A DNA stretch of 64,000 bases from Pararhodobacter sp. (GTDB lineage Bacteria; Pseudomonadota; Alphaproteobacteria; Rhodobacterales; Rhodobacteraceae). Location of the stretch: assembly GCF_034676545.1 (NCBI RefSeq), contig NZ_JAUCBZ010000015.1, forward strand, positions 62,001 through 126,000. Direction: 5' to 3'. The position numbers were made by a program, and so were the translations under genes. Positions 26,579-35,751 of the stretch are shown here, piece after piece; within the stretch, counting starts at the first letter, position 1; the number at the start of each line of letters is the position of its first letter. A model generated the notes under the pieces. It worked only from the letters and a program-made list of their open reading frames with translations, was not told where the DNA came from and ran no database searches.

Positions 26579-27370
26579 ATGCCAAGACTCAGCGGAAAAA
26601 CCGCCCTCGTGACCGGGGCCGCGCGCGGCATCGGTGCGGCCATTGCCCGGGCCTTTCAGGCGGAGGGCGCGCAGGTCATTGTCACCGATATTGACGGTGC
26701 AACCGGCCAGGCAACCGCCGACGCCATCGGCGCGCGTTTCGCACGGCTCGACGTCGCATCCGAGGCCGATTGGGCCGCGCTTGCCAAGGAGTTTCCCACC
26801 CTCGATGTGCTGGTGAACAACGCCGGCATCACCGGATTCGAGGGGCCGCACACTGGCGCGCCGCCGTCCCACGACCCCGAAAACGCGCAACTGGCCGATT
26901 GGCGCGCGGTCCATGCCGTGAACCTTGACGGCACGTTTCTGGGCTGTCGCTATGCCATTCGCGCGATGCGGCCAAAGGGGGCAGGTTCCATCGTGAATAT
27001 CTCGTCGCGCTCCGGGATGGTGGGAATTCCCATGGCCGCCGCCTATGCCGCGTCAAAGGCCGCGATCCGCAATCATACCAAGAGTGTCGCGCTCTATTGC
27101 GCAAGTCAGGGGCTGAATATCCGCTGCAACTCGATCCACCCCGCCGCCATCCTGACCCCGATGTGGGAGCCGATGTTGGGCAATGGTCCCGACCGCGCCG
27201 ACCGTGCCGCCGCGATGGTTGCCGACACGCCGATGCGGCGTTTCGGCACCCCACAAGAGGTCGCGGCAATCGCCGTGCTGCTGGCCTCGGACGAGGCGGC
27301 CTATATGACCGGGGCGGAACTCACCGTTGACGGCGGCATCCTTGCAGGATCAGCGGCGACACCGGGTTAG
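26579..27370 (+). CDS. Short-chain dehydrogenase/reductase (classical SDR)
   Basis: A 263-residue oxidoreductase with all classical SDR signatures: cofactor motif TGAARGIGAAI near residues 12-18, DVLVNNAGIT near 77-86, catalytic Ser in NISSRSGMVG near 141 and YAASK near 156-160. The C-terminus has the family ending YMTGAELTVDGGILAG. The Asp after the second beta strand (VIVTDIDG) suggests NAD rather than NADP. Of unknown substrate; such proteins oxidise secondary alcohols, for example sugar alcohols or hydroxysteroid-like compounds. The ATG at 26579 with AAGGA eight bases upstream is chosen over an upstream ATG 33 bases earlier. A 175-base gap to the MFS gene suggests its own promoter. Confidence 0.85.
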   Translation: MPRLSGKTALVTGAARGIGAAIARAFQAEGAQVIVTDIDGATGQATADAIGARFARLDVASEADWAALAKEFPTLDVLVNNAGITGFEGPHTGAPPSHDPENAQLADWRAVHAVNLDGTFLGCRYAIRAMRPKGAGSIVNISSRSGMVGIPMAAAYAASKAAIRNHTKSVALYCASQGLNIRCNSIHPAAILTPMWEPMLGNGPDRADRAAAMVADTPMRRFGTPQEVAAIAVLLASDEAAYMTGAELTVDGGILAGSAATPG

Positions 27371-27457
27371 GGCGCGGTTTTGTCCGTGACGGGGTGAAAG
27401 GCGTTAAAATGCGGTAAACGCTGCATGGTAAGCCCTTGATTTTACAAGTCTCACGAT

Positions 27458-27476
27458 CTGTCCCACGGGGGGACAG
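27458..27476. repeat. Palindromic element CTGTCCC...GGGACAG between convergent genes
   Basis: Seven-base arms CTGTCCC (27458-27464) and GGGACAG (27470-27476) flank ACGGG. It lies between the 3' ends of the SDR gene and rppH and may act as a terminator-like hairpin, though no U-run follows. A related palindrome TGTCCCAC-G-GTGGGACA occurs inside cobN near 63275-63291. Confidence 0.5.
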
Positions 27477-27486
27477 CAGGCGTCTC

Positions 27487-27972
27487 TCAGTCCAGATAAG
27501 GCCGGAACTGCGCCACCACCTGCCGATAGATATCGCGTTTGAAAGGCACGATCTTCTCGACGATTTCCCCCGACGGAATCCAGCGCCATTCGCTGAATTC
27601 CGGGTGCGGCTGGGCCAGATTTATCTGATCATCGCGGCCCAGATAGCGCAGCAGATACCATTTCTGTTTCTGCCCCCGATAACGCCCCTTCCAGATCCGC
27701 GGCACGATTTCCAGCGGCAGATCATAGGTCAGCCAATCGGGCGTTTCCGCGACCACCTGAACCAGCGCGGGCGGCACACCGATTTCTTCCTCCAACTCCC
27801 GCAGCGCGGCCTTTTGCGGGTCCTCCCCCTCATCAATGCCACCCTGCGGCATCTGCCACGCCGGCACTTCGGAATCGAAGCGCTGCGCGGCAAAGATCAG
27901 CCGGTTGTCATTGATCAGCATCACGCCGACATTCGGACGATACGGCAGGCCCTTGACCGCGTCAGAGTTCAT
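27487..27972 (-). CDS. rppH: RNA pyrophosphohydrolase (Nudix)
   Basis: A 161-residue Nudix hydrolase. The Nudix box GGIDEGEDPQKAALRELEEEIG is at about residues 44-65, preceded by the RppH-type YRPNVGVML and WQMPQGG. It removes pyrophosphate from the 5' triphosphate end of mRNA, which starts decay by RNase E. The family ending FKRDIYRQVVAQF is also visible. It is the last gene of a minus-strand housekeeping run with ctpA 11 bases upstream. Confidence 0.93.
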   Translation of the reverse strand: MNSDAVKGLPYRPNVGVMLINDNRLIFAAQRFDSEVPAWQMPQGGIDEGEDPQKAALRELEEEIGVPPALVQVVAETPDWLTYDLPLEIVPRIWKGRYRGQKQKWYLLRYLGRDDQINLAQPHPEFSEWRWIPSGEIVEKIVPFKRDIYRQVVAQFRPYLD

Positions 27973-27983
27973 CCGCGCCCCCC

Positions 27984-29318
27984 TCAGCGACCGCGTATCG
28001 CCGCCAGCCCGCGCAGGATATCCAAAGCATAGGCCAGTTGATAATCCTCGGTGCGAAGCTGGGCGACTTCTTCGGCGGCGCGCTCCTCTTCTTCGATCTG
28101 GCGGCGCTCATCGTCGGTGATGGTGCCGTTTCGCAACGATCCGCGCAGCGAGGATTCGGTGCGCTCCGGGCGCGCCTCCTCTTCGGGAGCAACCGGATCA
28201 TCCAGGCGGCGCGGCTGATGCACGACGATATCGGGGGCCACGCCCAGCGCCTGAATCGAGCGACCCGACGGCGTGTAATACAGCGCCGTCGTCAGCCGCA
28301 TCGCACCATTGCCGCGCAACGGGATCAGTGATTGCACCGACCCTTTGCCAAAGCTGCGCTCGCCGACAACAACCGCCCGGTTGTGATCTTGCAGCGCACC
28401 CGCCACGATTTCCGACGCCGACGCCGAACCGCCGTTGATCAGCACCACCATCGGCCGCCCCTCGATCAGGTCGCCGGGGGTCGCGTTGTGGCGCTCGCCT
28501 TCGGTCTCATCGCGGCCACGGGTGGAGACGATCTCGCCGCGCTCCAGGAACGCATCCGATACACTGATCGCTTGCAGCAACAGACCCCCCGGATTGTTGC
28601 GCAGGTCCAGAACCACGCCTTGCAGGTTCTCGATCCCGCCAAGCTCGGCAATGGCCTCTTCCAGCTGCTGGGCCAGATTGTCATAGGTCTGTTCGTTGAA
28701 CGTGGTCACCCGCATCACGGCGATACTGCCCTCGATCCGGCTGCGCACCGCGCGAATCTGAATCGTGTCGCGGATGATTGACAGGTCGAACGGCTCGGCC
28801 ACGCCTTCGCGCAGCAGGGTGACGATGATCTCGGAGCCAACCGGGCCGCGCATCAGATCCACCGCTTCGGGCAAGGTCAGCCCCAGCAGCGAGACCCCAT
28901 CAACCGCCGTGATCAGATCACCGGGCTGCACGCCGGCATGAAACGCAGGTGTGTCGTCGATCGGTGTGATGACGCGGACATAGCCCTCTTGCTGGGTGAT
29001 CTCGATGCCCAGCCCGCCAAACGCGCCGCGGGTCTGGACGCGCATGTCTTCATAGTCTTCGGGCGGCAGGTAGCTGGAATGCGGATCGAGCGAATTCAGC
29101 ATCCCGTTGATCGCCGCGTTGATCAGCGCACCCGAATCCGCCTCGGTCACATATTGCGAGCGGATGCGTTCGAACACGTCGCCGAACAGATCGAGCTGCT
29201 CATAGATCGTCGTCTCGCTTTCCTGCTCTTGCGCAAGCAGCGGGCCAACCCACTGCGTCGTGATCAATGCGCCGCTCAGAACACCGGCGCAGACGGCCAC
29301 AAGATATTTCTTCATCAT
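27984..29318 (-). CDS. ctpA: Carboxyl-terminal processing protease (S41 family)
   Basis: A 444-residue periplasmic serine protease. The signal peptide is basic then hydrophobic (MMKKYLVAVCAGVLSGALIT). The PDZ domain lies at ~80-160 (GLGIEITQQEGYVRVITPI). The catalytic core has VLINGGSASASEIVAGAL with the active-site Ser and RSFGKGSVQ with the catalytic Lys. Such enzymes trim C-termini of periplasmic proteins; in Gram-negatives they are linked to cell-wall hydrolase turnover. The gene follows envC at 61 bases, fitting that role. Two consecutive ATGs (29318, 29315) with GGGAAAGA upstream mark the start; the frame is open to 29390 but overlaps envC. The C-terminal ~60 residues are charged and Glu/Arg-rich. 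Confidence 0.92.
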   Translation of the reverse strand: MMKKYLVAVCAGVLSGALITTQWVGPLLAQEQESETTIYEQLDLFGDVFERIRSQYVTEADSGALINAAINGMLNSLDPHSSYLPPEDYEDMRVQTRGAFGGLGIEITQQEGYVRVITPIDDTPAFHAGVQPGDLITAVDGVSLLGLTLPEAVDLMRGPVGSEIIVTLLREGVAEPFDLSIIRDTIQIRAVRSRIEGSIAVMRVTTFNEQTYDNLAQQLEEAIAELGGIENLQGVVLDLRNNPGGLLLQAISVSDAFLERGEIVSTRGRDETEGERHNATPGDLIEGRPMVVLINGGSASASEIVAGALQDHNRAVVVGERSFGKGSVQSLIPLRGNGAMRLTTALYYTPSGRSIQALGVAPDIVVHQPRRLDDPVAPEEEARPERTESSLRGSLRNGTITDDERRQIEEEERAAEEVAQLRTEDYQLAYALDILRGLAAIRGR

Positions 29319-29379
29319 TCTTTCCCGTCTCGCTGGACCCATCCCGCGCCCAGAGAGGCGGCGGTGGTGCCGTGTCAGA

Positions 29380-30504
29380 TCATCTCTCACTCAAATCGAA
29401 CCACTCGCCGGGGTCAATGGCCAGCCCGTTCTCTCTGAGTTCCAGATACAAGGTTTCACTGCGTCCCGCTACCGGGTCTCTTTGCACAAACTCGTCACCG
29501 GACTGCTCGCCGCCGGGCATCAGACCCAGCGCATCGCCTTGCGCCAGAACTTCGCCCATGCGGGGATAGACCACATCCAGCCCGGCCAGAATGATCAACC
29601 ACCCTTCGCCGGGTTCGATCAAGATCACGTTGCCATAATCCAGCAAGGGGCCGCGATAGCGTACCGAGCCGTGCCACGGCGACACCACCAGGGCCCCCGG
29701 TTCGGTCGCCAGCACAAGACCGGGGCGGATGATCCCGGCGGCGTCGGCCCCTCCGGCGCGGTGCAGGACCGTGCCGACCACCGGCAAGGGCAGCCGCCCG
29801 CGCGAAGCTTCGAACACCGGCAAATTGGCGGAGACGCCGGCGGGGCGCATCGCCAGCCCGGTGGCCAGTTCCTCCAGGGTGCGCACCGATTCCAGCAAGA
29901 CCATCATGCGGGTTTCATCCTCGGCCACGCGCGGCGGCAGGTTCCGGCGATCCGCCATCGCCTGCGACAACTCGGTGCGCGCGCCTTGCAGACTGGCCAG
30001 ACCCAGATCGAGCGTTTCGATCGCGACCTGTTGCAGCCCGCGCAATTCCGCCAACTCGCGCGCCAATTGGCCGATGGTCTGCGCGCGGGCCTGCATCGCG
30101 GGGGCCAGGTCGGCCATCATCATGCCCGCGCGCGCCGTCGCCAGCGGGCCTTGCGGATGCACCAGCATCACCGGGCCTTCGATGCGCTCGACCGCCATCA
30201 TTGCGCCCAACAGCCGCGACACGTCGGCCTGTTGGCGCTCCAGAACCCGGTTGATCGTCGCCTCGCGCAGCGTCGCATCGCGCAGCCCGGCCCGCAGCGC
30301 CGACAACCCGGCTTCATGCGCCTGAATCGCGCTGGTCAGGGCAATCACCTGATCGGGCGCGTCGTGGGCATCGGCCAGCCCATCAATCGCCGAGAGCAGG
30401 GACAAAGCCGCCGCGCGCGCGGTTTCCACCGGGTCGCCGGTTTCGGCCAAAGCCGGAGCCCCAGCCAGACAAGCCGCAATCGCCAAGGCCCGTGCAAACC
30501 GCAT
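29380..30504 (-). CDS. envC: Murein hydrolase activator EnvC-like protein (degenerate LytM/M23 domain)
   Basis: A 374-residue secreted protein with a signal peptide (RFARALAIAACLAGAPALA), a long coiled-coil region (~20-230) and a C-terminal LytM/peptidase M23 domain. The latter lacks the metal-binding His and Asp of active endopeptidases: the segment reads DYGNVILIEPGEGWLIILAG, where active enzymes carry HG and HxH. EnvC in E. coli is likewise inactive and activates amidases at the septum through the FtsEX complex. It sits between gpmI (two bases upstream) and ctpA, the usual Rhodobacterales order. Confidence 0.85.
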   Translation of the reverse strand: MRFARALAIAACLAGAPALAETGDPVETARAAALSLLSAIDGLADAHDAPDQVIALTSAIQAHEAGLSALRAGLRDATLREATINRVLERQQADVSRLLGAMMAVERIEGPVMLVHPQGPLATARAGMMMADLAPAMQARAQTIGQLARELAELRGLQQVAIETLDLGLASLQGARTELSQAMADRRNLPPRVAEDETRMMVLLESVRTLEELATGLAMRPAGVSANLPVFEASRGRLPLPVVGTVLHRAGGADAAGIIRPGLVLATEPGALVVSPWHGSVRYRGPLLDYGNVILIEPGEGWLIILAGLDVVYPRMGEVLAQGDALGLMPGGEQSGDEFVQRDPVAGRSETLYLELRENGLAIDPGEWFDLSER

Positions 30505-30506
30505 CC

Positions 30507-32042
30507 TCAGCCCCGCGCCATCAGGCTATGGCCGGTCATTTCAGGCGGTTGTTCCAGCCCCATCATCTCCAGCAGCGTTGGCGCGACATCGGCCAGTCGG
30601 CCCCTGTTCAGCGTCACAGCCTCTGGCCAGCCGATCAGCGCCACGGGCACCGGGTTGACGGTGTGCGCGGTGTGCGGGCCGCCGGTTTCCGGGTCGATCA
30701 TCATCTCGCAATTGCCGTGGTCGGCGGTCAGCAGCATCGCGCCGCCCGCCGCCTCGAGCGCCGCCATGACCCGGCCAAGCCCCGCGTCAACCGCCTCGAC
30801 GGCCTTGATCCCCGCCGCGACAATGCCGGTGTGCCCGACCATATCGGGGTTGGCGTAATTGACGACAATCAGGTCATAGCCATGCTCGATTGCCGCGACA
30901 AACCGATCCGTCACCTCGGCCGAGGACATCTCGGGCTGCAAATCATACGTCGCAACCTTGGGGCTGGCGGGCATGAAACGATCCTCGCCCTCCTCGGGCA
31001 ACTCGCGGCCACCGTTCAGGAAAAACGTGACATGCGGGTATTTCTCGGTCTCGGCCAGCCGGAATTGCGTGCGCCCTTGCGCCGCAACCCAATGGCCCAG
31101 CGTGTTGACAATGGTCTTTTTGGGATACGCCGTATGCATGAAGGCAATATGCGCCACCGAGTAATCGACCATGCCCAGCATCATCGCCCATTTCACCCGG
31201 TGCCCCACATGAAACCCGTTGAACGAGGGCGCACCGACGGCGGCGAGGATCTCGCGGGCGCGGTCGGCGCGGAAATTGAGGCAAAAGAACCCGTCTCCGC
31301 CGCGTGCGCCGGCAAAGCCGTCGATCACGGTGGGCGGGATGAACTCGTCGGTTTCGCCCGCGTCATAGGCCTGATCAATGGCCGTCAGCGGATCGGCGGC
31401 CAGTTGCCCCTCGCCGCGCACAATTGCCTTGTAGGCGCGCTGCACGCGCTCCCACCGCGAATCGCGGTCCATCGCCCAATAGCGCCCGACCACGGTGCCG
31501 ACCCGCGCGCCTTCGGGCAGATCTGCCAACAGGTCCTGCATATAGCCCGCCGCTGATTTTGGCGCGACGTCGCGGCCATCGGTGATCGCGTGGATCACCA
31601 CCGGTACGCCCGCCTCGGTGATCGCGCGCACGGCGGCTTTCAGGTGGTTGATATGCCCATGCACGCCGCCATCCGACACCACGCCCATCAGATGCGCGGT
31701 GCCGCCAGAGCCTTGCAGCGTCGTGATGAATTCCTGCAAGGCGGGGTTCTTGGCGAACGAGCCATCCTCGACCGCCAGATCAATCTGGCCAAGGTCCATC
31801 GCCACCACCCGGCCCGCGCCAATGTTGGTGTGCCCGACCTCGGAATTGCCCATTTGCCCGGTCGGCAGCCCGACATCGGGGCCAAAGGTGGTCAACGTGG
31901 CATGCGGACAGGTCGCCATCACCCGGTCAAAATTCGGCGTATTCGCCAGGGCAACCGCGTTTCCCTCGGTGTTCGGGTTGATCCCCCAGCCATCGAGAAT
32001 GCACAGTACGACGGGTTTCACTTGGCGTTTCGTCTGGGTCAT
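30507..32042 (-). CDS. gpmI: 2,3-bisphosphoglycerate-independent phosphoglycerate mutase
   Basis: A 511-residue enzyme interconverting 3- and 2-phosphoglycerate in glycolysis and gluconeogenesis with two Mn ions. The first metal site is in VVLCILDGWG, and the phosphoserine nucleophile is S67 in TGQMGNSEVGH. HAITDGRDVAPKS and NYANPDMVGHTG follow, then LTADHGNCEMM near the end. The ATG at 32042 has GGAGA about seven bases upstream; the frame is open to 32087 but has no better start. Length and motifs fit GpmI. It is followed by envC with a two-base gap, so the two are co-transcribed. Confidence 0.96.
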   Translation of the reverse strand: MTQTKRQVKPVVLCILDGWGINPNTEGNAVALANTPNFDRVMATCPHATLTTFGPDVGLPTGQMGNSEVGHTNIGAGRVVAMDLGQIDLAVEDGSFAKNPALQEFITTLQGSGGTAHLMGVVSDGGVHGHINHLKAAVRAITEAGVPVVIHAITDGRDVAPKSAAGYMQDLLADLPEGARVGTVVGRYWAMDRDSRWERVQRAYKAIVRGEGQLAADPLTAIDQAYDAGETDEFIPPTVIDGFAGARGGDGFFCLNFRADRAREILAAVGAPSFNGFHVGHRVKWAMMLGMVDYSVAHIAFMHTAYPKKTIVNTLGHWVAAQGRTQFRLAETEKYPHVTFFLNGGRELPEEGEDRFMPASPKVATYDLQPEMSSAEVTDRFVAAIEHGYDLIVVNYANPDMVGHTGIVAAGIKAVEAVDAGLGRVMAALEAAGGAMLLTADHGNCEMMIDPETGGPHTAHTVNPVPVALIGWPEAVTLNRGRLADVAPTLLEMMGLEQPPEMTGHSLMARG

Positions 32043-32120
32043 CGGGTGTCTCCGCTTCTTGGCACTGTCTAAGCACTGCATGGCCAAGGGGCAATGCCCA
32101 GATCAAGCGGGAGAGCGGCC

Positions 32121-32591
32121 TCAAGCCCGGTGATACGGGCTTCCGGCCAGGATCGTTGCGGCGCGGTAAAGCTGTTCCGCCAGCATCACCCGCGCCAAAG
32201 CATGGGGCCAGACCATCGCCCCCAGTGACAGCGCAGCATCGGCACCCGCGCGCAGATCGGGGGCCAAGCCATCCGCCCCGCCAATCAGCAACGCCAGATC
32301 CTGCGCGCCTTGATCACGCCAGCGGGCCAGACGCGCGGCAAAGTCGGGCGAGGTCATCATCTCGCCGCGCTCATCCAGCACCACCCGCACCGCCCCCGAA
32401 GGACAGGCCCGGTCCAGCAAGGCCGCTTCGGCCTCCATGCCGCCGCCGCGTTTGTCCTCGACCTCATGCTCGCGCACCGGACCAAGGCCCAGCGCCCGCC
32501 CGGTGCGGTCAAACCGTTTGAGATAATCGTCGATCAAGGCGCGTTCGGGGCCGGACCGTATCCGCCCCACGGCACACAGATGCAGCCGCAT
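32121..32591 (-). CDS. rlmH: 23S rRNA (pseudouridine-1915 N3)-methyltransferase
   Basis: A 156-residue SPOUT-class methyltransferase. Typical elements are the N-terminal RLHLCAVGRIRSGPE, the SAM-binding knot LALLIGGADGLAP near ~105 and the invariant ending VMLAEQLYRAATILAGSPYHR. It modifies pseudouridine 1915 in helix 69 of the assembled ribosome. Its ATG directly abuts the TAG stop of rsfS, so the two are translationally coupled, the common order in many bacteria. A 78-base gap separates it from gpmI. Confidence 0.95.
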   Translation of the reverse strand: MRLHLCAVGRIRSGPERALIDDYLKRFDRTGRALGLGPVREHEVEDKRGGGMEAEAALLDRACPSGAVRVVLDERGEMMTSPDFAARLARWRDQGAQDLALLIGGADGLAPDLRAGADAALSLGAMVWPHALARVMLAEQLYRAATILAGSPYHRA

Positions 32592-33029
32592 CTATGCGGC
32601 GTCCGGCGCCACCTGCCACATGCTTTCGAGTTGATAGAACTCGCGCACTTCGGGGCGGAAGATATGAACAACCACGTCGCCCGTATCCAGCAGCACCCAA
32701 TCGCCGGTTTCCTTGCCTTCCGAACGCGCGGTCAGGCGGAACTCATCTTTCAGCCGAACCAGCAACTTTTCGGAAATGGCAGCCACCTGACGAGACGAGC
32801 GGCCGGAACAGATCACCATGTAATCAGCCATGGCAGTGCGGCCGCGCAGATCAATCTGCACGACGTCTTCTGCCTTGTCGTCGTCAAGGGATTGCAGGAC
32901 CAGTGCCAGAACGTCATCGGCCGTATAGGTCGGGGCCGTGGGTTTCGGGGCGGGGGCCGCAGAGGCGGCCGGGTCGATGTAAGACAGAGAACTGCCCTCC
33001 TGCATTTGATGTTGATCCCAATGTAACAA
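32592..33029 (-). CDS. rsfS: Ribosomal silencing factor RsfS (Iojap family)
   Basis: A protein of up to 145 residues whose C-terminal ~105 residues match the Iojap/RsfS family: LALVLQSLDDDKAEDVVQID, then ADYMVICSGRSSRQVAAI and VHIFRPEVREFYQLESMW. It binds ribosomal protein uL14 and keeps subunits apart in stationary phase. The N-terminus is Ala/Pro-rich and its start is uncertain: ATG at 33029 or ATG at 33005. A strong AGGAGGG lies just after the second ATG, hinting at a start slightly further downstream. It is coupled to rlmH. Confidence 0.9.
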   Translation of the reverse strand: MLHWDQHQMQEGSSLSYIDPAASAAPAPKPTAPTYTADDVLALVLQSLDDDKAEDVVQIDLRGRTAMADYMVICSGRSSRQVAAISEKLLVRLKDEFRLTARSEGKETGDWVLLDTGDVVVHIFRPEVREFYQLESMWQVAPDAA

Positions 33030-33165
33030 TTGACGCCGGGAATCTCAATGCTTCGCAGGTGCAGCACGGCAAACTTACGCCGGAGGGGTGCGCAACCGGG
33101 AATTGCTGTTTTCCCGCAGGACGTTTTCTGCCACTCTGCGGCCAACGCCAGCCAAGGACCCCGCC

Positions 33166-34070
33166 ATGTTTCGCCTTCGCCGCAAACCGCCCGCCGCGCC
33201 TACGCCCCCGACGCCCCAAGCGGCCACGCCGGGCAAATCCAGCCATTGGATCGACGGCCCGTCGGAAATGGTCAAGGCGTCGATGCAGTATTTCGATACG
33301 CCCGACCGCAGCCAGGAGATGCTGCTGGATGCGGTGCGCGCGCTTGTACCCTTTGCCTCGGTGGCGGATTTCGGCACCGGGCGCGGCACCTGGCTCAAGG
33401 CGGCGCTGGCCATGGGCGTGAGCGATGTGCGCGGCTATGACATCCCCGAAATCCCCGTCGAACAGCGCCAATTCCCGGCCACTGCTTTTTTGCCGCCGAT
33501 CTGGGGCAGCCGATCACCATCGAGCGCCAGTTCGACCTCGCGATCTCCACCGAAGTCGCCGAGCATCTGCCCAAGGAACACGCCGCCACCTTCATCGCCA
33601 ATATCGCCAGCGCCTCGGATATCGTGTTGTTTTCAGCGGCAATTCCCTATCAGGGCGGGGCCGGACACTGCAATGAGAACTGGGTGGAATACTGGGTCAA
33701 ACTGTTCGCGGATCACGGGTTCGAGTGCTTCGATCTGCTGCGCCTGCCCTATTGGAACGAGGCCGCGATCCGCTCCTATTACCGTCAGAACGTGCTGATC
33801 CTCGCCAAGGGGGCCGCCGCCAAAACGCTGCGCGACAAGGGTCACGCGCCCAGCCCGAACGCGCCCAGCCTCATCCACCCCGAGCAATATCTGAAGTCCA
33901 TCGGCCGCGCCCTGCCGCCCGAGATGGCCCAGGTCGGTGCCGATGTGCGTCACTACTACGACTGCGTGACCAAATCCCCGGCCGAGGTCGATGCCAACCC
34001 GGATCGGCGCAGCTATGGCGTCGAGGGCGTGGGCTTTGGTGCGATCCGCAAGTTTCTGGCCAAGCCCTGA
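33166..34070 (+). pseudogene. SAM-dependent methyltransferase-like gene with a frame shift at a T6 run
   Basis: The first part from the ATG at 33166 reads a basic Pro-rich N-terminus, then SVADFGTGRGTWLKAAL (SAM motif I) and VRGYDIPEIPVEQRQFPATA. The frame then breaks at six T (33486-33491). In the next frame the protein continues as FDLAISTEVAEHLPKEHAA and ASDIVLFSAAIPYQGG, typical motif II/III regions of class I methyltransferases, to a stop at 34070. Adding one T gives a protein of 301 residues. The run in frame is T TTT TTG, which could support -1 slippage, but a sequencing error is simpler. Substrate unknown; the gene is divergent from rsfS. Confidence 0.75.
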
Positions 34071-34079
34071 TTTTGGCGC

Positions 34080-35429
34080 TCAGTCGGCGCTGATCGGCGG
34101 CGCGGCGGGTTTCGCCGACGCCTCGCCCAGCATCCGCACCTCGCGCTGCGGGAAGGGGATCGAAATGCCGTTTTCCTGGAACGCATCCCACAGCGCCAGA
34201 TACACATTTCCGCGAATATTCGTCAGACCCGCCGCCGGGTCGCTGATCCAGAAGCGCAAGACATAGTCCACCGACGAATCGCCAAAGCCGGTGATATGGC
34301 ACACGGCAGCGGGCTCTTGCAAAACGCGCGCCGAGCCATAGGCCGCCTCGATCGCGATCTTGCGCACCTTGTGCGGGTCGTCGCCGTAAGACGTGCCGAA
34401 ATGCAGGTCCAGCCGCACCAGATTGCTGGAGTGCGACCAGTTCACCACCTGCCCGGTGATCAGGTCCTCGTTGGGGATCAGGTATTCCTTGCCGTCCCGA
34501 GTCACCACCGACACATACCGCGCGCCCAGCGTGTTGATCCAGCCGAAGGTCTCGCCAAGGCTGATCACGTCGCCGGGTTTCACGGATTTATCCATCAGGA
34601 TGATGATGCCCGACACCAGATTCGACACCACTTTTTGCAAGCCAAACCCAAGGCCCACGCCAATCGCACCCGACAGCACCGCAAGCCCGGTCAGGTCAAA
34701 GCCCACCGCCTTGAGGCCCATGAAGAACGCCGCGCCAAACAGGAACACCTGAAGCGCCTTGATCGACAGTTCCTGCACCGAGGGGCTGATGTCCTCGTTG
34801 CCGCGAATCCGCCGCGACAGCGTGTGGCTGAGGAATCGCGCCCCGGCGAACAACAGCCCCGTGACCACCAGCGCCTTGAGGATGGTCAGCGCCGACAGCC
34901 GGAAATCGCCGAACTCGACCGAGAAACTGTCGAGCAAATTGCTCGCCTCATCGCTCAGGCCGAGATAATGCAGCGTCGCATAGATCGTCATGCCCCAGAC
35001 CACGAAGCGCCGCAGCACACGATTGCGCACCAGACGCCCGGCCAGGCCGATCACCAGCCAGGCGGCCGCAATCGTTCCCGCCAGCACCAGCAAATAGCGC
35101 CGCGACGGGAACGCATAGAGCGACGCGAACACGGCCACGGCGATCCAGATCAGCACAACATAGGCCACCAGCGGCAGTCGGCGGCGCAGCTGGATCAGCC
35201 AGCGCAATTGCCATGTTGCCCAGCCTTCGCGCGCGCGGATCCACGCCTCGAGTCGTCGATCAATAAACCGCCCCAGCACCCAGGCAATGGGCATCAACGC
35301 CAGCACCACCCCGATTTGCATCAGGCGATAGGGCAGCAGCAGGCTTTGGGCAAAGGTCACAACCTCGCCGGAAAACCCCTCGGCGCCTTGCAGCCATGCG
35401 TTGATCCAGGTTTGAAATTCACTATCCAT
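34080..35429 (-). CDS. Mechanosensitive ion channel of the MscS family
   Basis: A 449-residue membrane protein with several N-terminal transmembrane helices (~30-260). The MscS core follows: pore helix LSGAIGVGLGFGLQKVVSNL near ~275, then the beta domain KPGDVISLGETFGWINTLG and GKEYLIPNEDLITGQVVNW. The C-terminal alpha/beta domain ends in FQENGISIPFPQREVRML. It releases solutes on osmotic downshock. The length is greater than E. coli MscS because of extra helices. It converges with the methyltransferase, nine bases away. Confidence 0.9.
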   Translation of the reverse strand: MDSEFQTWINAWLQGAEGFSGEVVTFAQSLLLPYRLMQIGVVLALMPIAWVLGRFIDRRLEAWIRAREGWATWQLRWLIQLRRRLPLVAYVVLIWIAVAVFASLYAFPSRRYLLVLAGTIAAAWLVIGLAGRLVRNRVLRRFVVWGMTIYATLHYLGLSDEASNLLDSFSVEFGDFRLSALTILKALVVTGLLFAGARFLSHTLSRRIRGNEDISPSVQELSIKALQVFLFGAAFFMGLKAVGFDLTGLAVLSGAIGVGLGFGLQKVVSNLVSGIIILMDKSVKPGDVISLGETFGWINTLGARYVSVVTRDGKEYLIPNEDLITGQVVNWSHSSNLVRLDLHFGTSYGDDPHKVRKIAIEAAYGSARVLQEPAAVCHITGFGDSSVDYVLRFWISDPAAGLTNIRGNVYLALWDAFQENGISIPFPQREVRMLGEASAKPAAPPISAD

Positions 35430-35751
35430 TGCGGCAGTCTAACGGGCGGCTCGGGCAGTTTCCAGCGCCGCTTTTGCGGCGGCATCGCGATAGAACCGCC
35501 CGCAACCGTGCCCCGCGACGCCCCGCGCGCGCGCCTTGGCCCGGAACGCGCCATCTGTATTGCCTGCGCCGGGATTCACAGGTAAGACCTGCGGCCATGA
35601 TCCGCTACTTTGACATGACCGACCACGCACGCCTTCCGCAGCGTTTCAGCCGGGTGACCCGGTCGGTGCGGGCGCGACTGGGTTGACCAGGGGCCAGCGC
35701 CCAAACCAGTCCGCCGTATCACAGCCATTTCGACACAAGTGAGACAGAGCC
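35430..35751. other. Intergenic region upstream of leuC, no clear gene
   Basis: This 322-base stretch separates the divergent mscS and leuC genes. Short open frames exist on both strands (for example 35439-35630 on the minus strand, ending GCGRFYRDAAAKAALE, and a 29-codon plus-strand frame at 35597), but none has a convincing ribosome-binding site or recognised family. The leuC leader (35690-35751) contains no obvious leucine-rich leader peptide or terminator-antiterminator pair. Confidence 0.4.

Noticed and set aside
24994..26643. A 549-codon minus-strand frame
   Set aside because: Antisense to the YcaD-like MFS gene; shadow frame.
35439..35630. 63-codon minus-strand frame before mscS
   Set aside because: No ribosome-binding site and no known family; composition could be chance.
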